From positions 1,984,001 to 2,048,000 of the forward strand of contig NZ_CP029210.1 of the NCBI RefSeq assembly GCF_003100395.1: 64,000 nt of DNA, in the 5' to 3' direction. The stretch's first letter is position 1, and each line of letters starts with the position of its first letter. Of this stretch, positions 1 through 9,822 are shown in pieces. Both the position numbers and the translations under genes were made by a program. The notes beneath the pieces were generated by a model. It saw nothing but the letters and a program-made list of their open reading frames with translations, was not told where the DNA came from and made no database searches. The stretch comes from Aquabacterium olei. GTDB lineage: Bacteria > Pseudomonadota > Gammaproteobacteria > Burkholderiales > Burkholderiaceae_C.

Positions 1-515
1 ATGCCCAGGTCGTCGGCGATCTGCTTGTTCAGGCGGCCCGCCACGATGCGCTCGAGCACCTGGGCTTCGCGGGTGGTCAGGCGCGACAGCAGGGCTTCGC
101 GGCTGGCGGCTTCCTGCGACTGCGAGAAGGCGGCGCGGGCCTGGTCCAGCATGCGCTCGACCAGGGCGACCAGGGCGTCTTCCTTGAACGGCTTCTCGAT
201 GAAGTCCATCGCGCCCTTCTTCATGGTGTTCACGGCCATGGGCACGTCGCCGTGGCCGGTGATGAACACGATGGGCAGCGGGGACTTGCGCTCCAGCAGC
301 TTGTCCTGGAGTTCGAGGCCACTCATGCCGTCCATGCGAATGTCGGCGATCAGACAGGCCACTTCACGCGGGTCGAATCGAGCCAGGAACGATTCGGCGG
401 AGTCGAAACACCGCACGCGGTAGTCCTTGCCTTCGAGCAGCCATTGCAGCGAGTCGCGCACGGCCTCGTCGTCGTCAACCACATACACGGTGCCTTTTTT
501 CGGGATCAAGCTCAT
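1..515 (-). CDS. FixJ/NarL-type response regulator (3' end beyond window)
   Basis: Reading leftward from ATG at 515, the protein has a receiver domain (about residues 8-125) with the acidic pocket VVDDDEAVRDS, phospho-acceptor Asp58 in LIADIRMDGMSG, the switch Thr in FITGHGD and Lys in FIEKPF. A LuxR-type helix-turn-helix begins at LTTREAQVLERIVAGRLNKQ (about residue 144) and runs off the window edge. This is the FixJ layout: phosphorylation by a partner kinase drives DNA binding. Its ATG overlaps the TGA of the kinase gene (ATGA at 512-515), so the two are co-translated and almost certainly partners. The target genes are not visible. The adjacent divergent pyruvate dehydrogenase operon is a candidate, but that is inference from position only. 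Confidence 0.9.
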   Translation of the reverse strand, partial: MSLIPKKGTVYVVDDDEAVRDSLQWLLEGKDYRVRCFDSAESFLARFDPREVACLIADIRMDGMSGLELQDKLLERKSPLPIVFITGHGDVPMAVNTMKKGAMDFIEKPFKEDALVALVERMLDQARAAFSQSQEAASREALLSRLTTREAQVLERIVAGRLNKQIADDLG

Positions 516-3097
516 GGGTTATCGGCAAGCAAGTCGTTGGAAGGGGGCGGCAGGGAGTCCGGGAAATCAGCGGTGCCGCCCGCATCGACGGGCAGGGTGA
601 ACGTGAAGCTGCACCCGATGACCGTTGAATCATTGTAGATGTTCTCAGCCCTGATCCGACCCTGGTGCGACTCGATGATGGAGCGGCACAGACTCAGGCC
701 GATGCCGAGGCCCTCTGCCTTGGTGGAATGGAAGGCTTCGAACAGGCGGGCCAGCATCTCTTCCTTCATGCCGGGGCCGCTGTCGAGCACCGCGAATTCG
801 ACGACCTTGCCCTGGCCTTCTAGGACACGCTGCTGGACGCGCAGGTCGATGTGGCGACGCGACTGCGGCATCTGGGCGCCGTCGATGGCCTCGGCTGCGT
901 TCTTCAGCAGGTTCAGCAGCACCTGTTCGATCAGGATGGGGTCGGCCATCAGCGTGGGCAGCCGCGGGGCGATCTGGGCGTTGAGCGTCACGCGGCGGCG
1001 CTTCATCTCGAACATGGCCAGCTCCATCACGGCGTCGGTGATGTCGCGCACGCGGGCGGGCTGGCGTTGCGGCTCGCTGCGCTTCACGAACTGGCGGATG
1101 CGGTGGATGATCTGGCCGGCGCGCTGGGCCTGGCGCGAGGTCTTGTCGAGCGCGCTGATGAGCTGTTCGTTGTCGATGTTGCCCGAGCGGACCCGGCTCA
1201 TCATGCCGCTGCAGTAATTGGAGATGGCGGCCAGCGGCTGGTTCAGTTCGTGGGCCACGGTCGACGCCATCTCGCCCATGGTGATCAGGCGGCTGGTGAA
1301 CTGGGACTTTTCAGCCTGGCGTGCGGCGGCTTCCTCGGCCTGCTTGCGCGCGGTGATGTCGGTGGCAATCAGCATCTGGGCCAGGTTGCCGTCGGTCCAC
1401 TGCACGTAGCGGGCGCGCACGTCGAACCACTTCTGGACGGTGTCGAGGAAGACTTCGCGTGAATCGCTGCCCGCGTCGGTCAGCTCCTGAGCGGGCAGGC
1501 CGCCGAAACTGTCGACGGCCTCGTCGGCCTCACCCTGGTAATCGGGCTGCAGTTCGCCGCCGGTGAGCTGGGCGTGGGCGTCGGGGTTGCCGCCGAACCA
1601 CAGGCGGTAGGAGCGGTTGGCGAACAGCAACTCGCCACGCTGTACGGACATCACGGACACAGCGGCGTCCAACCCTTCCAGCACCGTGGTGAATCGCTCG
1701 TGCGCGGCGGTGAGCTGATCGCGCACGCGCTTGGCCTCGGTGATGTTGGTGATCGACGTCATCCAGCCAGTCTGGTCGCCCTGGGCGTCGATCAGGGGCG
1801 AAACGTACATGCGGGCGTCGAACTGGCTGCCGTCGCGCCGCTGCATCACCACCTCGATGCCACCCATGGGGCTGCGGCCGAGCAGCTCCTGCTGGAACAT
1901 GCGGTTGAACTCGTCGATCCGGTCCTTGGGCCAGTAAGGGTAGGGCGGCACGCAGCCGAGCAGTTCCTCTTCCGAGAAGCCCGTCATCGCGCAGAAAGCG
2001 GGGTTCACGTAGCTGATGCGGCCCTCGAGGTCGATGGTGCGCATGCCGGTCAGCATGGAGTTTTCCATCGCGCGCCGGAAGTTGGTTTCCTGCACCAGCG
2101 TCTTCTGGATCTGGGCGCGGCGGCGCATGTGGCGCAAGGTGCCCATGAGCGTCCACACCGTCAGGGCGGACAGCGCCACCACCATCCAGAACAGCGTGTT
2201 GCCGATCAGGTTGGACGAGGTGCGGTAGCCCGTGCCGCGCAGGATCAGGCCGTTGCCCACGGGGGTGACAATGACCTCGTGGACGAAGGTCGGTTTGGCC
2301 GAGCGCTCGGTGTGGCTGCCGACGGTGCTGGTCAGCGTCTCGCCATCGACCCGGACCAGGGCCATGGCATGGCGACCCGCCACCTCGCGTGGCACGAGGT
2401 AACGCATCATGGCTTCAAGCGCGTACTCGGTGACCACGGTGCCGACGAAGCCGCTGCGGTCGATCAGCGGGATGTGGACCTGGATGACCTTGGTGGCCAG
2501 GGCGTTGGAGTAGGGCTGCGAGTACACCGGCTGGCTGCGCTGGCGGGCGAGCTGGAAGGCGCTGTGCGACTCCTTGGTGTCTTGCGGGTTGTAGGCCTCG
2601 AGCTGGCGGCTGAACTGGTCCAGATCCATGCCCTGACCTGGCTCCAGCAGCATGCCCGTCGTCGACTGGCTGGCGCGGATCTGTTCGTCGGCCTGCACCC
2701 ACGAGACGCTGATCACCTCGGGCCGGGCGCGCACGAAGTCGGCCGCCTGCTTCATGAACTGATCGGGCGTCACGGTGCGCATGGACACGTCGCGCGCCAG
2801 CCGCAGCAGTTGCTCCTGGTTTTCGATCAGGCGCAGGCGAATCTGTTGCTGAACCACCTCGGTGTCGCGCTTGACAGCTTCTTGCTCACGCTCGATTTCC
2901 TCGTTGCGCAGGTACCAGAAGGCCGCAATGATGGCCGCCAGAAACAGCAGCACGGAAACCAGCGGGCCCAGCGTGGCGTAACGGTCCTGCTGGCTGGGGC
3001 TTTGTTTGCGCCACCAGCGCCAGAACAGGCGCGAGGGCTGCCCGGCTTTGGTAACGACCTGCACCGCCGGGTTGTGGCTCGAAGACGAAAAAGGCAT
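512..3097 (-). CDS. membrane PAS sensor histidine kinase
   Basis: 861 aa from ATG 3097; a GTG at 3124 is possible, and neither has a convincing Shine-Dalgarno site. A transmembrane helix (about residues 39-60, LVSVLLFLAAIIAAFWYL) is followed by a large periplasmic region, a second helix near residue 300 (LFWMVVALSALTVWTL) and two PAS domains (one contains ISYVNPAFCAMTGFSEEELL). The dimerisation box GEMASTVAHELNQPLAAIS carries the phosphorylated His (about residue 616), and a HATPase domain has N-box NLLKNAAEAI and G-boxes DSGPGMKEE and GLGIGLSL. The H-box is of the FixL/DctB class. The ligand is unknown; the extracytoplasmic part resembles double-Cache sensors only in general layout. It is the first gene of a two-gene unit with the downstream FixJ-type regulator, divergent from aceE. 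Confidence 0.92.
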   Translation of the reverse strand: MPFSSSSHNPAVQVVTKAGQPSRLFWRWWRKQSPSQQDRYATLGPLVSVLLFLAAIIAAFWYLRNEEIEREQEAVKRDTEVVQQQIRLRLIENQEQLLRLARDVSMRTVTPDQFMKQAADFVRARPEVISVSWVQADEQIRASQSTTGMLLEPGQGMDLDQFSRQLEAYNPQDTKESHSAFQLARQRSQPVYSQPYSNALATKVIQVHIPLIDRSGFVGTVVTEYALEAMMRYLVPREVAGRHAMALVRVDGETLTSTVGSHTERSAKPTFVHEVIVTPVGNGLILRGTGYRTSSNLIGNTLFWMVVALSALTVWTLMGTLRHMRRRAQIQKTLVQETNFRRAMENSMLTGMRTIDLEGRISYVNPAFCAMTGFSEEELLGCVPPYPYWPKDRIDEFNRMFQQELLGRSPMGGIEVVMQRRDGSQFDARMYVSPLIDAQGDQTGWMTSITNITEAKRVRDQLTAAHERFTTVLEGLDAAVSVMSVQRGELLFANRSYRLWFGGNPDAHAQLTGGELQPDYQGEADEAVDSFGGLPAQELTDAGSDSREVFLDTVQKWFDVRARYVQWTDGNLAQMLIATDITARKQAEEAAARQAEKSQFTSRLITMGEMASTVAHELNQPLAAISNYCSGMMSRVRSGNIDNEQLISALDKTSRQAQRAGQIIHRIRQFVKRSEPQRQPARVRDITDAVMELAMFEMKRRRVTLNAQIAPRLPTLMADPILIEQVLLNLLKNAAEAIDGAQMPQSRRHIDLRVQQRVLEGQGKVVEFAVLDSGPGMKEEMLARLFEAFHSTKAEGLGIGLSLCRSIIESHQGRIRAENIYNDSTVIGCSFTFTLPVDAGGTADFPDSLPPPSNDLLADNP

Positions 3098-3174
3098 GGC
3101 CGGATTATCGGTGCGGACTCCCACATCGGAATCAGGGGGAAAGCCGGCTATATTGCCTGGGTTTGGCGCCTCGC

Positions 3175-3187
3175 CACCCCTGGGGTG
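3175..3187. promoter_or_regulatory. palindrome in kinase/aceE divergent region
   Basis: A perfect inverted repeat CACCCC-T-GGGGTG lies midway in the 195-base gap between the kinase gene and aceE. It is partly flanked by GTTTG (3161-3165) and CAAAC (3189-3193), though not symmetrically. It could be an operator for either direction. I could not assign a regulator or match -10/-35 elements convincingly. Confidence 0.3.
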
Positions 3188-3292
3188 TCAAACGACATCG
3201 TGACCCGATTCCTCGCGTTTATCCACGTGTTCGGAATCCGGCCAAGTGCCCATACTGGGGCGCAAGGCCACTTACACCAGGAGACTCACCCC

Positions 3293-5992
3293 ATGTCTGC
3301 CCATGATCCTTTGCCGTCCGCCTCGCTGGACCTGGATCCTCAAGAAACCCGCGAGTGGCTGGACGCCCTGTCCGGCGTCATCGAGACAGAGGGTCGCAAC
3401 CGCGCCCATGACCTGCTCGAGACCGTGCTCGACCACGCCCGCCAGGCCGGCATCGACATGCCGTTCTCGGCCACGACGGCGTACGTGAACACCATTCCGG
3501 CCGAAGACGAAGCGCGCTGCCCCGGCAACATCGAGATCGAAGAGCGTCTGCGCGCCTACATGCGCTGGAACGCGATGGCAATGGTGGTGAAGGCCAACCG
3601 GCACAACCCGGAAGACGGCGGTGACCTGGGCGGTCACATTGGTTCGTTTGCCTCGCTGGCCCATATGTTCGGTGCCGGCTTCAACCACTTCTGGCACGCA
3701 GAGAGCGAAGGCCACGGTGGCGACTGCATCTATTTCCAGGGTCACGTGTCGCCGGGCGTTTACGCCCGCGCCTACCTGGAGGGCCGTCTGACCGAAGAGC
3801 AGCTGCTGCATTTCCGACAGGAAGTCGACGGCAAGGGCCTGTCGAGCTATCCGCACCCGAAGCTCATGCCGAACTTCTGGCAGTTCCCGACGGTGTCCAT
3901 GGGCCTGGGCCCGCTGATGGCGATCTACCAGGCGCGCTTCCTGAAGTACCTGCACGCCCGCGGCATTGCGGACACGTCGAACCGCAAGGTGTGGGTGTTC
4001 TGCGGCGACGGCGAGATGGACGAGCCGGAATCGCTGGGTGCCATCGGCCTGGCCGCTCGCGAAAAGCTGGACAACCTGATCTTCGTGGTGAACTGCAACC
4101 TGCAGCGCCTGGACGGCCCGGTGCGCGGCAACGGCAAGATCGTGCAGGAACTGGAAGGCGAATTCCGCGGTTCGGGCTGGAACGTGATCAAGCTGCTGTG
4201 GGGCAGCGACTGGGATCCGCTGCTGGCCAAGGACAAGGATGGCCGCATGCGGAAGATCATGATGGACATCCTGGACGGCGACTACCAGGCCATGAAGGCC
4301 AACGACGGCGCCTTCGTCCGCAAGAACTTCTTCGAGCGTGACCCGCGTGTGGCGGAACTGGTCTCGAAGATGACGGACGAGCAGATCTGGGCGCTGCGCC
4401 GTGGCGGCCACGACCCGCAGAAGGTGTACGCCGCCTACGACCGGGCCGTGAACCACAAGGGCCAGCCGACCGTCCTGCTGATCAAGACGGTCAAGGGCTT
4501 TGGCATGGGCAAGGCCGGCGAGGGCAAGAACACCGTTCACCAGACCAAGAAGCTGACGGACGACGACATCAAGTACTTCCGTGATCGCTTCAACATTCCC
4601 ATCCCGGACAGCGAGCTGCCGAAGATTCCGTTCTACAAGCCCTCGGAAGACTCGCCGGAGATGAAGTACCTGCACGAGCGCCGCAAGGCCCTCGGCGGTT
4701 ACCTGCCGAGCCGCCGTTCGCGCGCGGAAGAGCAGTTCACCATCCCGCCGCTGGAGACCTTCAAGGCTGTGCTGGAGCCGACCGCCGAAGGCCGCGAGAT
4801 CTCGACCACGCAGGCCTATGTGCGCTTCCTGACGCAGCTGCTGCGTGACAAGGAACTTGGCCCGCGCGTCGTGCCCATCCTGGTCGACGAAGCCCGCACG
4901 TTCGGCATGGAAGGCCTGTTCCGTCAGGTCGGCATCTACAACCCTGCGGGTCAGCAGTACACCCCGGTCGACAAGGACCAGGTGATGTACTACCGCGAGG
5001 ACAAGGCCGGCCAGATCCTGCAGGAAGGCATCAACGAAGCCGGCGGCATGTCGAGCTGGATTGCGGCCGCCACGAGCTACAGCACGTCGAACCGGATCAT
5101 GATCCCGTTCTATGTGTACTACTCGATGTTCGGCTTCCAGCGCATCGGTGACCTGGCCTGGGCGGCCGGTGACATGCAGGCGCGCGGCTTCCTGCTGGGC
5201 GGCACGTCGGGCCGCACGACGCTGAACGGCGAAGGCCTGCAGCACGAAGACGGCCACAGCCACATCCTGGCCGGCACGATTCCGAACTGCGTGTCGTACG
5301 ACCCGTCGTTCGCGCACGAGGTGGGCGTGATCCTGCACCATGGGCTGAAGCGCATGGTCGAGAACCAGGAGAACGTGTTCTTCTACCTGACGCTGCTCAA
5401 CGAGAACTATGCGATGCCGGGCCTGAAGCAGGGCACGGAAGAGCAGATCCTCAAGGGCATGTACCTGCTGGACGAAGGCCAGGCCGGCAAGCCGGCGGTG
5501 AACCTGCTGGGTTCGGGCACGATCCTGCGCGAGTCGATCGCGGCCAAGGCGCTGCTGGAGTCCGACTGGGGCCTGACCGCCAACGTGTGGAGCTGCCCGA
5601 GCTTCAACGAACTGGCCCGCGACGGCCAGGACGCAGAGCGCTTCAACATGCTGCACCCGCTGGAGACGCCGAAGGTGTCGTTCGTGACGCAGCAGCTGCA
5701 GCCGTTCGACGGCCCGGTGGTGGCCTCGACCGACTACATGAAGAACTACGCCGAGCAGATCCGCCCCTTCATCCCGAAGGGCCGCAGCTACAAGGTGCTG
5801 GGCACGGACGGCTTCGGTCGCAGCGACTTCCGCAGCAAGCTGCGCGAGCATTTCGAGATCAATCGCCATTACATCGTGGTGGCCGCGCTGAAGGCGCTGG
5901 CCGAAGAAGGCAAGGTGCCGGCGGCCAAGGTGGCCGAGGCCATCCAGAAGTACGGAATCAAGGCCGACAAGGTCAACCCGCTGTACGCCTGA
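3293..5992 (+). CDS. aceE: pyruvate dehydrogenase E1, homodimeric type
   Basis: 899 aa, the usual length of proteobacterial AceE. E1 decarboxylates pyruvate with thiamine diphosphate and passes the acetyl group to the lipoyl arm of E2. The ThDP motif is clear: GDGEMDEPES from residue 238 and the closing NCN at 267-269. The conserved sequence YGDE-like active-site regions and the C-terminal EINRHYIVVAALKALAEEGK are also present. The start ATG at 3293 has AGGAG at 3279-3283, nine bases upstream. The open frame extends upstream to 1574, but that stretch is antisense to the kinase gene and low-complexity, so it was excluded. First gene of aceE-aceF-lpdA; 111 bases separate it from aceF. Confidence 0.98.
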   Translation: MSAHDPLPSASLDLDPQETREWLDALSGVIETEGRNRAHDLLETVLDHARQAGIDMPFSATTAYVNTIPAEDEARCPGNIEIEERLRAYMRWNAMAMVVKANRHNPEDGGDLGGHIGSFASLAHMFGAGFNHFWHAESEGHGGDCIYFQGHVSPGVYARAYLEGRLTEEQLLHFRQEVDGKGLSSYPHPKLMPNFWQFPTVSMGLGPLMAIYQARFLKYLHARGIADTSNRKVWVFCGDGEMDEPESLGAIGLAAREKLDNLIFVVNCNLQRLDGPVRGNGKIVQELEGEFRGSGWNVIKLLWGSDWDPLLAKDKDGRMRKIMMDILDGDYQAMKANDGAFVRKNFFERDPRVAELVSKMTDEQIWALRRGGHDPQKVYAAYDRAVNHKGQPTVLLIKTVKGFGMGKAGEGKNTVHQTKKLTDDDIKYFRDRFNIPIPDSELPKIPFYKPSEDSPEMKYLHERRKALGGYLPSRRSRAEEQFTIPPLETFKAVLEPTAEGREISTTQAYVRFLTQLLRDKELGPRVVPILVDEARTFGMEGLFRQVGIYNPAGQQYTPVDKDQVMYYREDKAGQILQEGINEAGGMSSWIAAATSYSTSNRIMIPFYVYYSMFGFQRIGDLAWAAGDMQARGFLLGGTSGRTTLNGEGLQHEDGHSHILAGTIPNCVSYDPSFAHEVGVILHHGLKRMVENQENVFFYLTLLNENYAMPGLKQGTEEQILKGMYLLDEGQAGKPAVNLLGSGTILRESIAAKALLESDWGLTANVWSCPSFNELARDGQDAERFNMLHPLETPKVSFVTQQLQPFDGPVVASTDYMKNYAEQIRPFIPKGRSYKVLGTDGFGRSDFRSKLREHFEINRHYIVVAALKALAEEGKVPAAKVAEAIQKYGIKADKVNPLYA

Positions 5993-6012
5993 GCCCTTCA
6001 CGGGCAGCCTGA

Positions 6013-6057
6013 GCCGGCTGTGCGTGCGAACTTGCCCTGTGGCGGGTTCGTGCCGGC
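6013..6057 (+). other. strong intergenic RNA hairpin between aceE and aceF
   Basis: The aceE-aceF gap can fold into a stem of GAACTTGCC (6028-6036) with GGCGGGTTC (6041-6049), closed by a CTGT tetraloop with two G-U pairs. It is extended by an outer GCCGGC/GCCGGC pair (6013-6018 with 6052-6057). No U-run follows, so it is not a canonical terminator. It may set relative E1/E2 mRNA levels or stability, but this is inference. Confidence 0.45.
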
Positions 6058-6103
6058 CGGTCCACGATCCATTCAATTTCTTCGTCCGTGACGGAGCACA
6101 AAC

Positions 6104-7777
6104 ATGGCATTGATTGAAGTGAAGGTCCCTGACATCGGGGACTTCGACGAAGTGGCGATCATCGAGGTGCTGGTGAAGGCCGGCGACACCGTGAAGGCAG
6201 AGCAGAGCCTGATCACGGTGGAAAGCGACAAGGCCTCGATGGAGATCCCGTCTTCCCACGCTGGCGTGGTGAAGGAACTCAAGGTGGCGCTGGGCGACAA
6301 GGTCCGCGAAGGCTCGGTGGTGTTGGTGCTGGAGACGGCGGAAGCGGTGGCCGCCGCGCCCGCCCCGGCTCCGGCTGCGGCCCCTGCGGTGGCCGCTCCG
6401 GCGCCGGCCGCAGCACCGGCACCTGCGCCTGTCGCAGCGTCTTCCGGCCCCATCGAGGTGGTGGTGCCCGACATCGGCGACTTCGACGAGGTCGCGGTGA
6501 TCGAGGTGCTCGTGAACGTGGGTGACACGGTGAAGGCCGAGCAGAGCCTGATCACGGTCGAGAGCGACAAGGCGTCGATGGAGATCCCCTCATCGCACGC
6601 GGGTGTGGTCAAGAGCCTGCTGGTGAAGCTGGGTGACAAGGTCAGCAAGGGCAAACCCATCGTGGTGCTGGAAGGCGCCGGTGGTGGGGCTGCCCCCGCC
6701 GTGGCGTCGACGCCGGCTGCAGTTGCAGCCCCCGCGGCCGCTCCGGCCCCCGTTGCGGCGGCTCAGGCTGCCGCAACGGGGGTGGCCAGCGCCCCGGCTG
6801 CGCTGCCTGCTCATCAGCCTGGCACACCGAGTGCCGCGCTGCCCCATGCGTCGCCCAGCGTGCGCAAGTTCGCGCGGGAACTGGGTGTGCCGCTGGCCGA
6901 AGTGAAGGGCTCGGGCCCCAAGGGCCGCATCACCCAGGACGACGTGCAAGGCTTCGTCAAGGGCGTGATGGCCGGCGACACGCAGACCGCCGCGCAGAAG
7001 GCCAAGGCGCCTGCAGCCGCTCCCGCTGCTGTGGGTGGCGCCTTCCCGGGGCTGCTGCCCTGGCCGCAGGTCGACTTCGCCAAGTTCGGCCCGGTCGAGC
7101 GCAAGGACCTGTCGCGCATCAAGAAGATCTCGGGCGCCAACCTGCATCGCAACTGGGTGGTGATCCCGCACGTCACCAACCACGACGACGCCGACATCAC
7201 CGATCTGGAAGCCTTCCGCGTTCAGCTGAACAAGGAGCACGAGAAGTCGGGCGTGAAGGTCACGATGCTGGCCTTCATGATCAAGGCGGCCGTGGCGGCG
7301 CTCAAGAAGTTCCCCGAGTTCAACGCCTCGCTGGACGGCGATCAGCTGGTGCTCAAGAACTACTTCCACATCGGCTTCGCGGCGGACACGCCGAACGGTC
7401 TGATGGTGCCGGTGATCAAGGATGCCGACAAGAAGGGCATCATGCAGATCAGCCAGGAGATGTCGGAGCTGGCCAAGAAGGCCCGCGACGGCAAGCTCAG
7501 CCCGGCCGAGATGCAGGGCGGATGCTTCTCGATTTCGTCGCTGGGCGGCATCGGCGGCAAGTACTTCACGCCCATCATCAATGCGCCGGAAGTGGCCATC
7601 ATGGGTGTGTGCAAGAGCACCATCGAGCCGAAGTGGGACGGCAAGGCCTTCCAGCCGCGCCTGATGCTGCCGCTGTCACTGTCGTGGGATCACCGCGTCA
7701 TCGACGGCGCCGCCGCTGCCCGCTTCAATGTGTACTTCGCGTCGCTGCTGGCGGATTTCCGCCGCATCGCGCTCTGA
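6104..7777 (+). CDS. aceF: dihydrolipoyl acetyltransferase (PDH E2), two lipoyl domains
   Basis: 557 aa. E2 core of the pyruvate dehydrogenase complex, transferring acetyl from lipoamide to CoA. In order: lipoyl domain 1 (residues 1-77, lipoyl-Lys in ESDKAS), an Ala/Pro swinging linker, lipoyl domain 2 (about 118-195), a second linker, a peripheral-subunit binding domain (about 245-285, [20 protein letters not shown]) and the catalytic domain. The active site is DHRVIDG with catalytic His530. A GGAG site precedes the ATG. The two lipoyl domains are almost identical to each other and to the one in the next gene. The TGA at 7775-7777 lies 13 bases before the lpdA ATG. Confidence 0.98.
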   Translation: MALIEVKVPDIGDFDEVAIIEVLVKAGDTVKAEQSLITVESDKASMEIPSSHAGVVKELKVALGDKVREGSVVLVLETAEAVAAAPAPAPAAAPAVAAPAPAAAPAPAPVAASSGPIEVVVPDIGDFDEVAVIEVLVNVGDTVKAEQSLITVESDKASMEIPSSHAGVVKSLLVKLGDKVSKGKPIVVLEGAGGGAAPAVASTPAAVAAPAAAPAPVAAAQAAATGVASAPAALPAHQPGTPSAALPHASPSVRKFARELGVPLAEVKGSGPKGRITQDDVQGFVKGVMAGDTQTAAQKAKAPAAAPAAVGGAFPGLLPWPQVDFAKFGPVERKDLSRIKKISGANLHRNWVVIPHVTNHDDADITDLEAFRVQLNKEHEKSGVKVTMLAFMIKAAVAALKKFPEFNASLDGDQLVLKNYFHIGFAADTPNGLMVPVIKDADKKGIMQISQEMSELAKKARDGKLSPAEMQGGCFSISSLGGIGGKYFTPIINAPEVAIMGVCKSTIEPKWDGKAFQPRLMLPLSLSWDHRVIDGAAAARFNVYFASLLADFRRIAL

Positions 7778-8010
7778 TGAGGAGCACGACATGGCAATGA
7801 TCGACGTGCAAGTGCCGGACATCGGCGACTTCAAGGACGTGGCCATCATCGAGGTGCTGGTCAAGCCGGGCGACACGGTGAAGGCCGAACAGAGCCTGAT
7901 CACGGTGGAGAGCGACAAGGCTTCGATGGAGATCCCGTCGTCGCATGCCGGGGTGGTCAAGGAGCTGAAGGTCGCGCTGGGTGACAAGATCAACCAGGGC
8001 ACCGTGATCC
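6104..8010 (+). repeat. three near-identical lipoyl-domain coding copies
   Basis: Copies begin near 6104 and 6453 (both aceF) and 7791 (lpdA). In all three the protein segment [19 protein letters not shown] is identical and is preceded by GDTVKA and followed by HAGVVK. The DNA in this core differs by only a few third-position bases, consistent with recent duplication or ongoing gene conversion within the operon. Confidence 0.85.
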
Positions 8011-9650
8011 TGACGCTGGAAGCGGCAGAGGCTGGGGCTTCGGCACAGGAAAACGCGCCGGCACCCGCAGCCGCGCCAACTCCTGCGCCAGCGCCGGCCG
8101 CTGCCGCTGCAGCGCCGCCCGCTCCGGCTCCCGCCGTGGTGACACCCGCACCGGCTGGCAGCTACACCGGCCCGGTGGATGTGGAGTGCGATGTGGTCGT
8201 GCTGGGCGGTGGCCCGGGCGGCTACTCGGCGGCGTTCCGCGCGGCCGACCTGGGGCTCAACACCGTCATTGTCGAGCGTTACGCGACGCTGGGCGGTGTG
8301 TGCCTGAACGTGGGCTGCATCCCCTCGAAGGCGCTGCTGCATGTGGCCGCGGTGATGGACGAGGTGAGCCACATGGCCGACCTGGGCGTGGACTTCGGCG
8401 CGCCCACCGTCAACATCGACAAGCTGCGCGGCCACAAGGAAAAGGTCATCGGCAAGCTGACCGGTGGCTTGGCGGCGATGGCCAAGATGCGCAAGGTCAC
8501 GACCGTGCGCGGCTACGGCGTCTTCCTCGACCCGTATCACCTGAAGGTCGAGGAGACCGTGGGCGCGGGGCAGGAGAAGACGGGTGCGGCCAAGGTGGTG
8601 CGGTTCAAGCGCGCCATCATCGCGGCGGGTTCGCAGGCTGTGCGCCTGCCGTTCTTCCCGCAGGACGAGCGCATCGTGGACTCGACCGGCGCGCTGGCGC
8701 TCAAGGGCGTGCCCAAGAAGATGCTCATCGTGGGCGGCGGCATCATCGGCCTGGAAATGGGCACGGTGTACTCGACGTTGGGTGCTCGCCTGGACGTGGT
8801 CGAGATGATGGACGGCCTGATGCAGGGCGCCGACCGCGATCTGGTGAAGGTGTGGCAGAAGATGAACGCGCACCGCTTCGACAACATCATGTTGAAGACC
8901 AAGACGGTGGGCGCCGAGGCCACGCCGGAGGGCATCAAGGTGAAGTTCGAGGCGGCCGACGGCACGCTGAGCGATCAGACCTACGACCTGGTGTTGCAGG
9001 CAGTGGGCCGCACGCCCAACGGCAAGAAGCTCGACGCCGACAAGGCCGGTGTGGCCGTGTCGGACCGCGGCTTCATTCCGGTGGACGTGCAGATGCGCAC
9101 CAACGTGCCGCACATCTTTGCCATTGGTGACCTGGTCGGGCAGCCGATGCTGGCGCACAAGGCCGTGCACGAGGCGCATGTGGCGGCCGAAGTGGTGGCC
9201 GGGGAGTTGCTGGGCGACGACAAGCTGGCCAAGGCCCAGTTCGACGCCCGCGTGATCCCGAGCGTGGCCTACACCGACCCCGAAGTGGCCTGGGTGGGTC
9301 TGACCGAGGACCAGGCCAAGGCCCAGGGCATCAAGGTGAAGAAGGGCCTGTTCCCGTGGTCGGCTTCGGGCCGCGCCATCGCGAACGGCCGAGACGAAGG
9401 CTTCACCAAGCTGCTGTTCGATGACAGCCCCGAGGCACGCGGCCATGGCCGCATCCTGGGGGGCGGCATCGTGGGCACGCATGCGGGCGACATGATTGGT
9501 GAGATCGCGCTGGCCATCGAGATGGGGGCCGACGAGGTCGACATCGGCAAGACGATTCACCCGCACCCGACGCTGGGTGAGAGCATCGGCCTGTGCGCGG
9601 AAGCGGCGCATGGCAGTTGCACGGACTTGCCGCCGGTGAAGAAACGTTGA
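7791..9650 (+). CDS. lpdA: dihydrolipoyl dehydrogenase (PDH E3) with N-terminal lipoyl domain
   Basis: 619 aa, longer than the roughly 475 aa of a plain E3 because it starts with a lipoyl domain (residues 1-75) and an Ala/Pro linker (about 80-125). The FAD-binding motif [16 protein letters not shown] begins near residue 136. The redox-active disulfide is in [13 protein letters not shown], the NAD-binding motif is [13 protein letters not shown], and the catalytic His lies in HPHPTLGES (about residue 590). E3 re-oxidises dihydrolipoamide with NAD. The start at 7791 follows GAGGAG (7779-7784); the open frame upstream of it lies inside aceF. Lipoyl-E3 fusions are common in Neisseria and Burkholderiales. 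Last gene before the terminator at 9702. Confidence 0.97.
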   Translation: MAMIDVQVPDIGDFKDVAIIEVLVKPGDTVKAEQSLITVESDKASMEIPSSHAGVVKELKVALGDKINQGTVILTLEAAEAGASAQENAPAPAAAPTPAPAPAAAAAAPPAPAPAVVTPAPAGSYTGPVDVECDVVVLGGGPGGYSAAFRAADLGLNTVIVERYATLGGVCLNVGCIPSKALLHVAAVMDEVSHMADLGVDFGAPTVNIDKLRGHKEKVIGKLTGGLAAMAKMRKVTTVRGYGVFLDPYHLKVEETVGAGQEKTGAAKVVRFKRAIIAAGSQAVRLPFFPQDERIVDSTGALALKGVPKKMLIVGGGIIGLEMGTVYSTLGARLDVVEMMDGLMQGADRDLVKVWQKMNAHRFDNIMLKTKTVGAEATPEGIKVKFEAADGTLSDQTYDLVLQAVGRTPNGKKLDADKAGVAVSDRGFIPVDVQMRTNVPHIFAIGDLVGQPMLAHKAVHEAHVAAEVVAGELLGDDKLAKAQFDARVIPSVAYTDPEVAWVGLTEDQAKAQGIKVKKGLFPWSASGRAIANGRDEGFTKLLFDDSPEARGHGRILGGGIVGTHAGDMIGEIALAIEMGADEVDIGKTIHPHPTLGESIGLCAEAAHGSCTDLPPVKKR

Positions 9651-9701
9651 GCCTGTGTGGCTGGCCGGTGGTGCGCCGGTCAGCTGGCCATGCCTTGTGA
9701 G

Positions 9702-9740
9702 AGCCCCGTGGGTGTTGGTGCCGCGGGGCTTTCTTGTTTT
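9702..9740 (+). terminator. rho-independent terminator of the PDH operon
   Basis: Stem AGCCCCG (9702-9708) pairs with CGGGGCT (9724-9730) and is followed by TTCTTGTTTT. It sits 51 bases after the lpdA stop. Confidence 0.85.
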
Positions 9741-9782
9741 GCGCGTTCAGGGTTGTCGATGGGCTCAGCGGAAAGGCCATGA

Positions 9783-9812
9783 ATGGACATATTGGAAAGA
9801 TAAGTCCATAAT
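9783..9812 (+). promoter_or_regulatory. promoter with overlapping palindromic operator of the toxin-antitoxin pair
   Basis: -35 TGGACA (9784-9789), a 17-base spacer and -10 CATAAT (9807-9812) each match the sigma-70 consensus at five of six positions. The arms ATGGACATAT (9783-9792) and ATAAGTCCAT (9800-9809) form an inverted repeat with nine of ten matches, covering the promoter from -35 to -10. The expected start of transcription is near 9819, only about four bases before the antitoxin ATG at 9823. There is no Shine-Dalgarno site, so translation may be leaderless. Confidence 0.75.
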
Positions 9813-9822
9813 CAGACTCATC

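Noticed and set aside
3161..3193. TTGACA on the minus strand as the kinase promoter
   Set aside because: No acceptable -10 element lies 16-19 bases downstream.
1574..3292. Upstream extension of the aceE frame
   Set aside because: It runs antisense through the kinase gene; the ATG at 3293 has the Shine-Dalgarno site and matches family length.
3272..6259. 995-aa open frame on the minus strand
   Set aside because: It is antisense to aceE, His/Val/Arg-rich with no recognisable domain, a shadow caused by high GC and biased codons.
6104..8010. Repeats as a CRISPR or mobile element
   Set aside because: They are in-frame lipoyl domains of aceF and lpdA.
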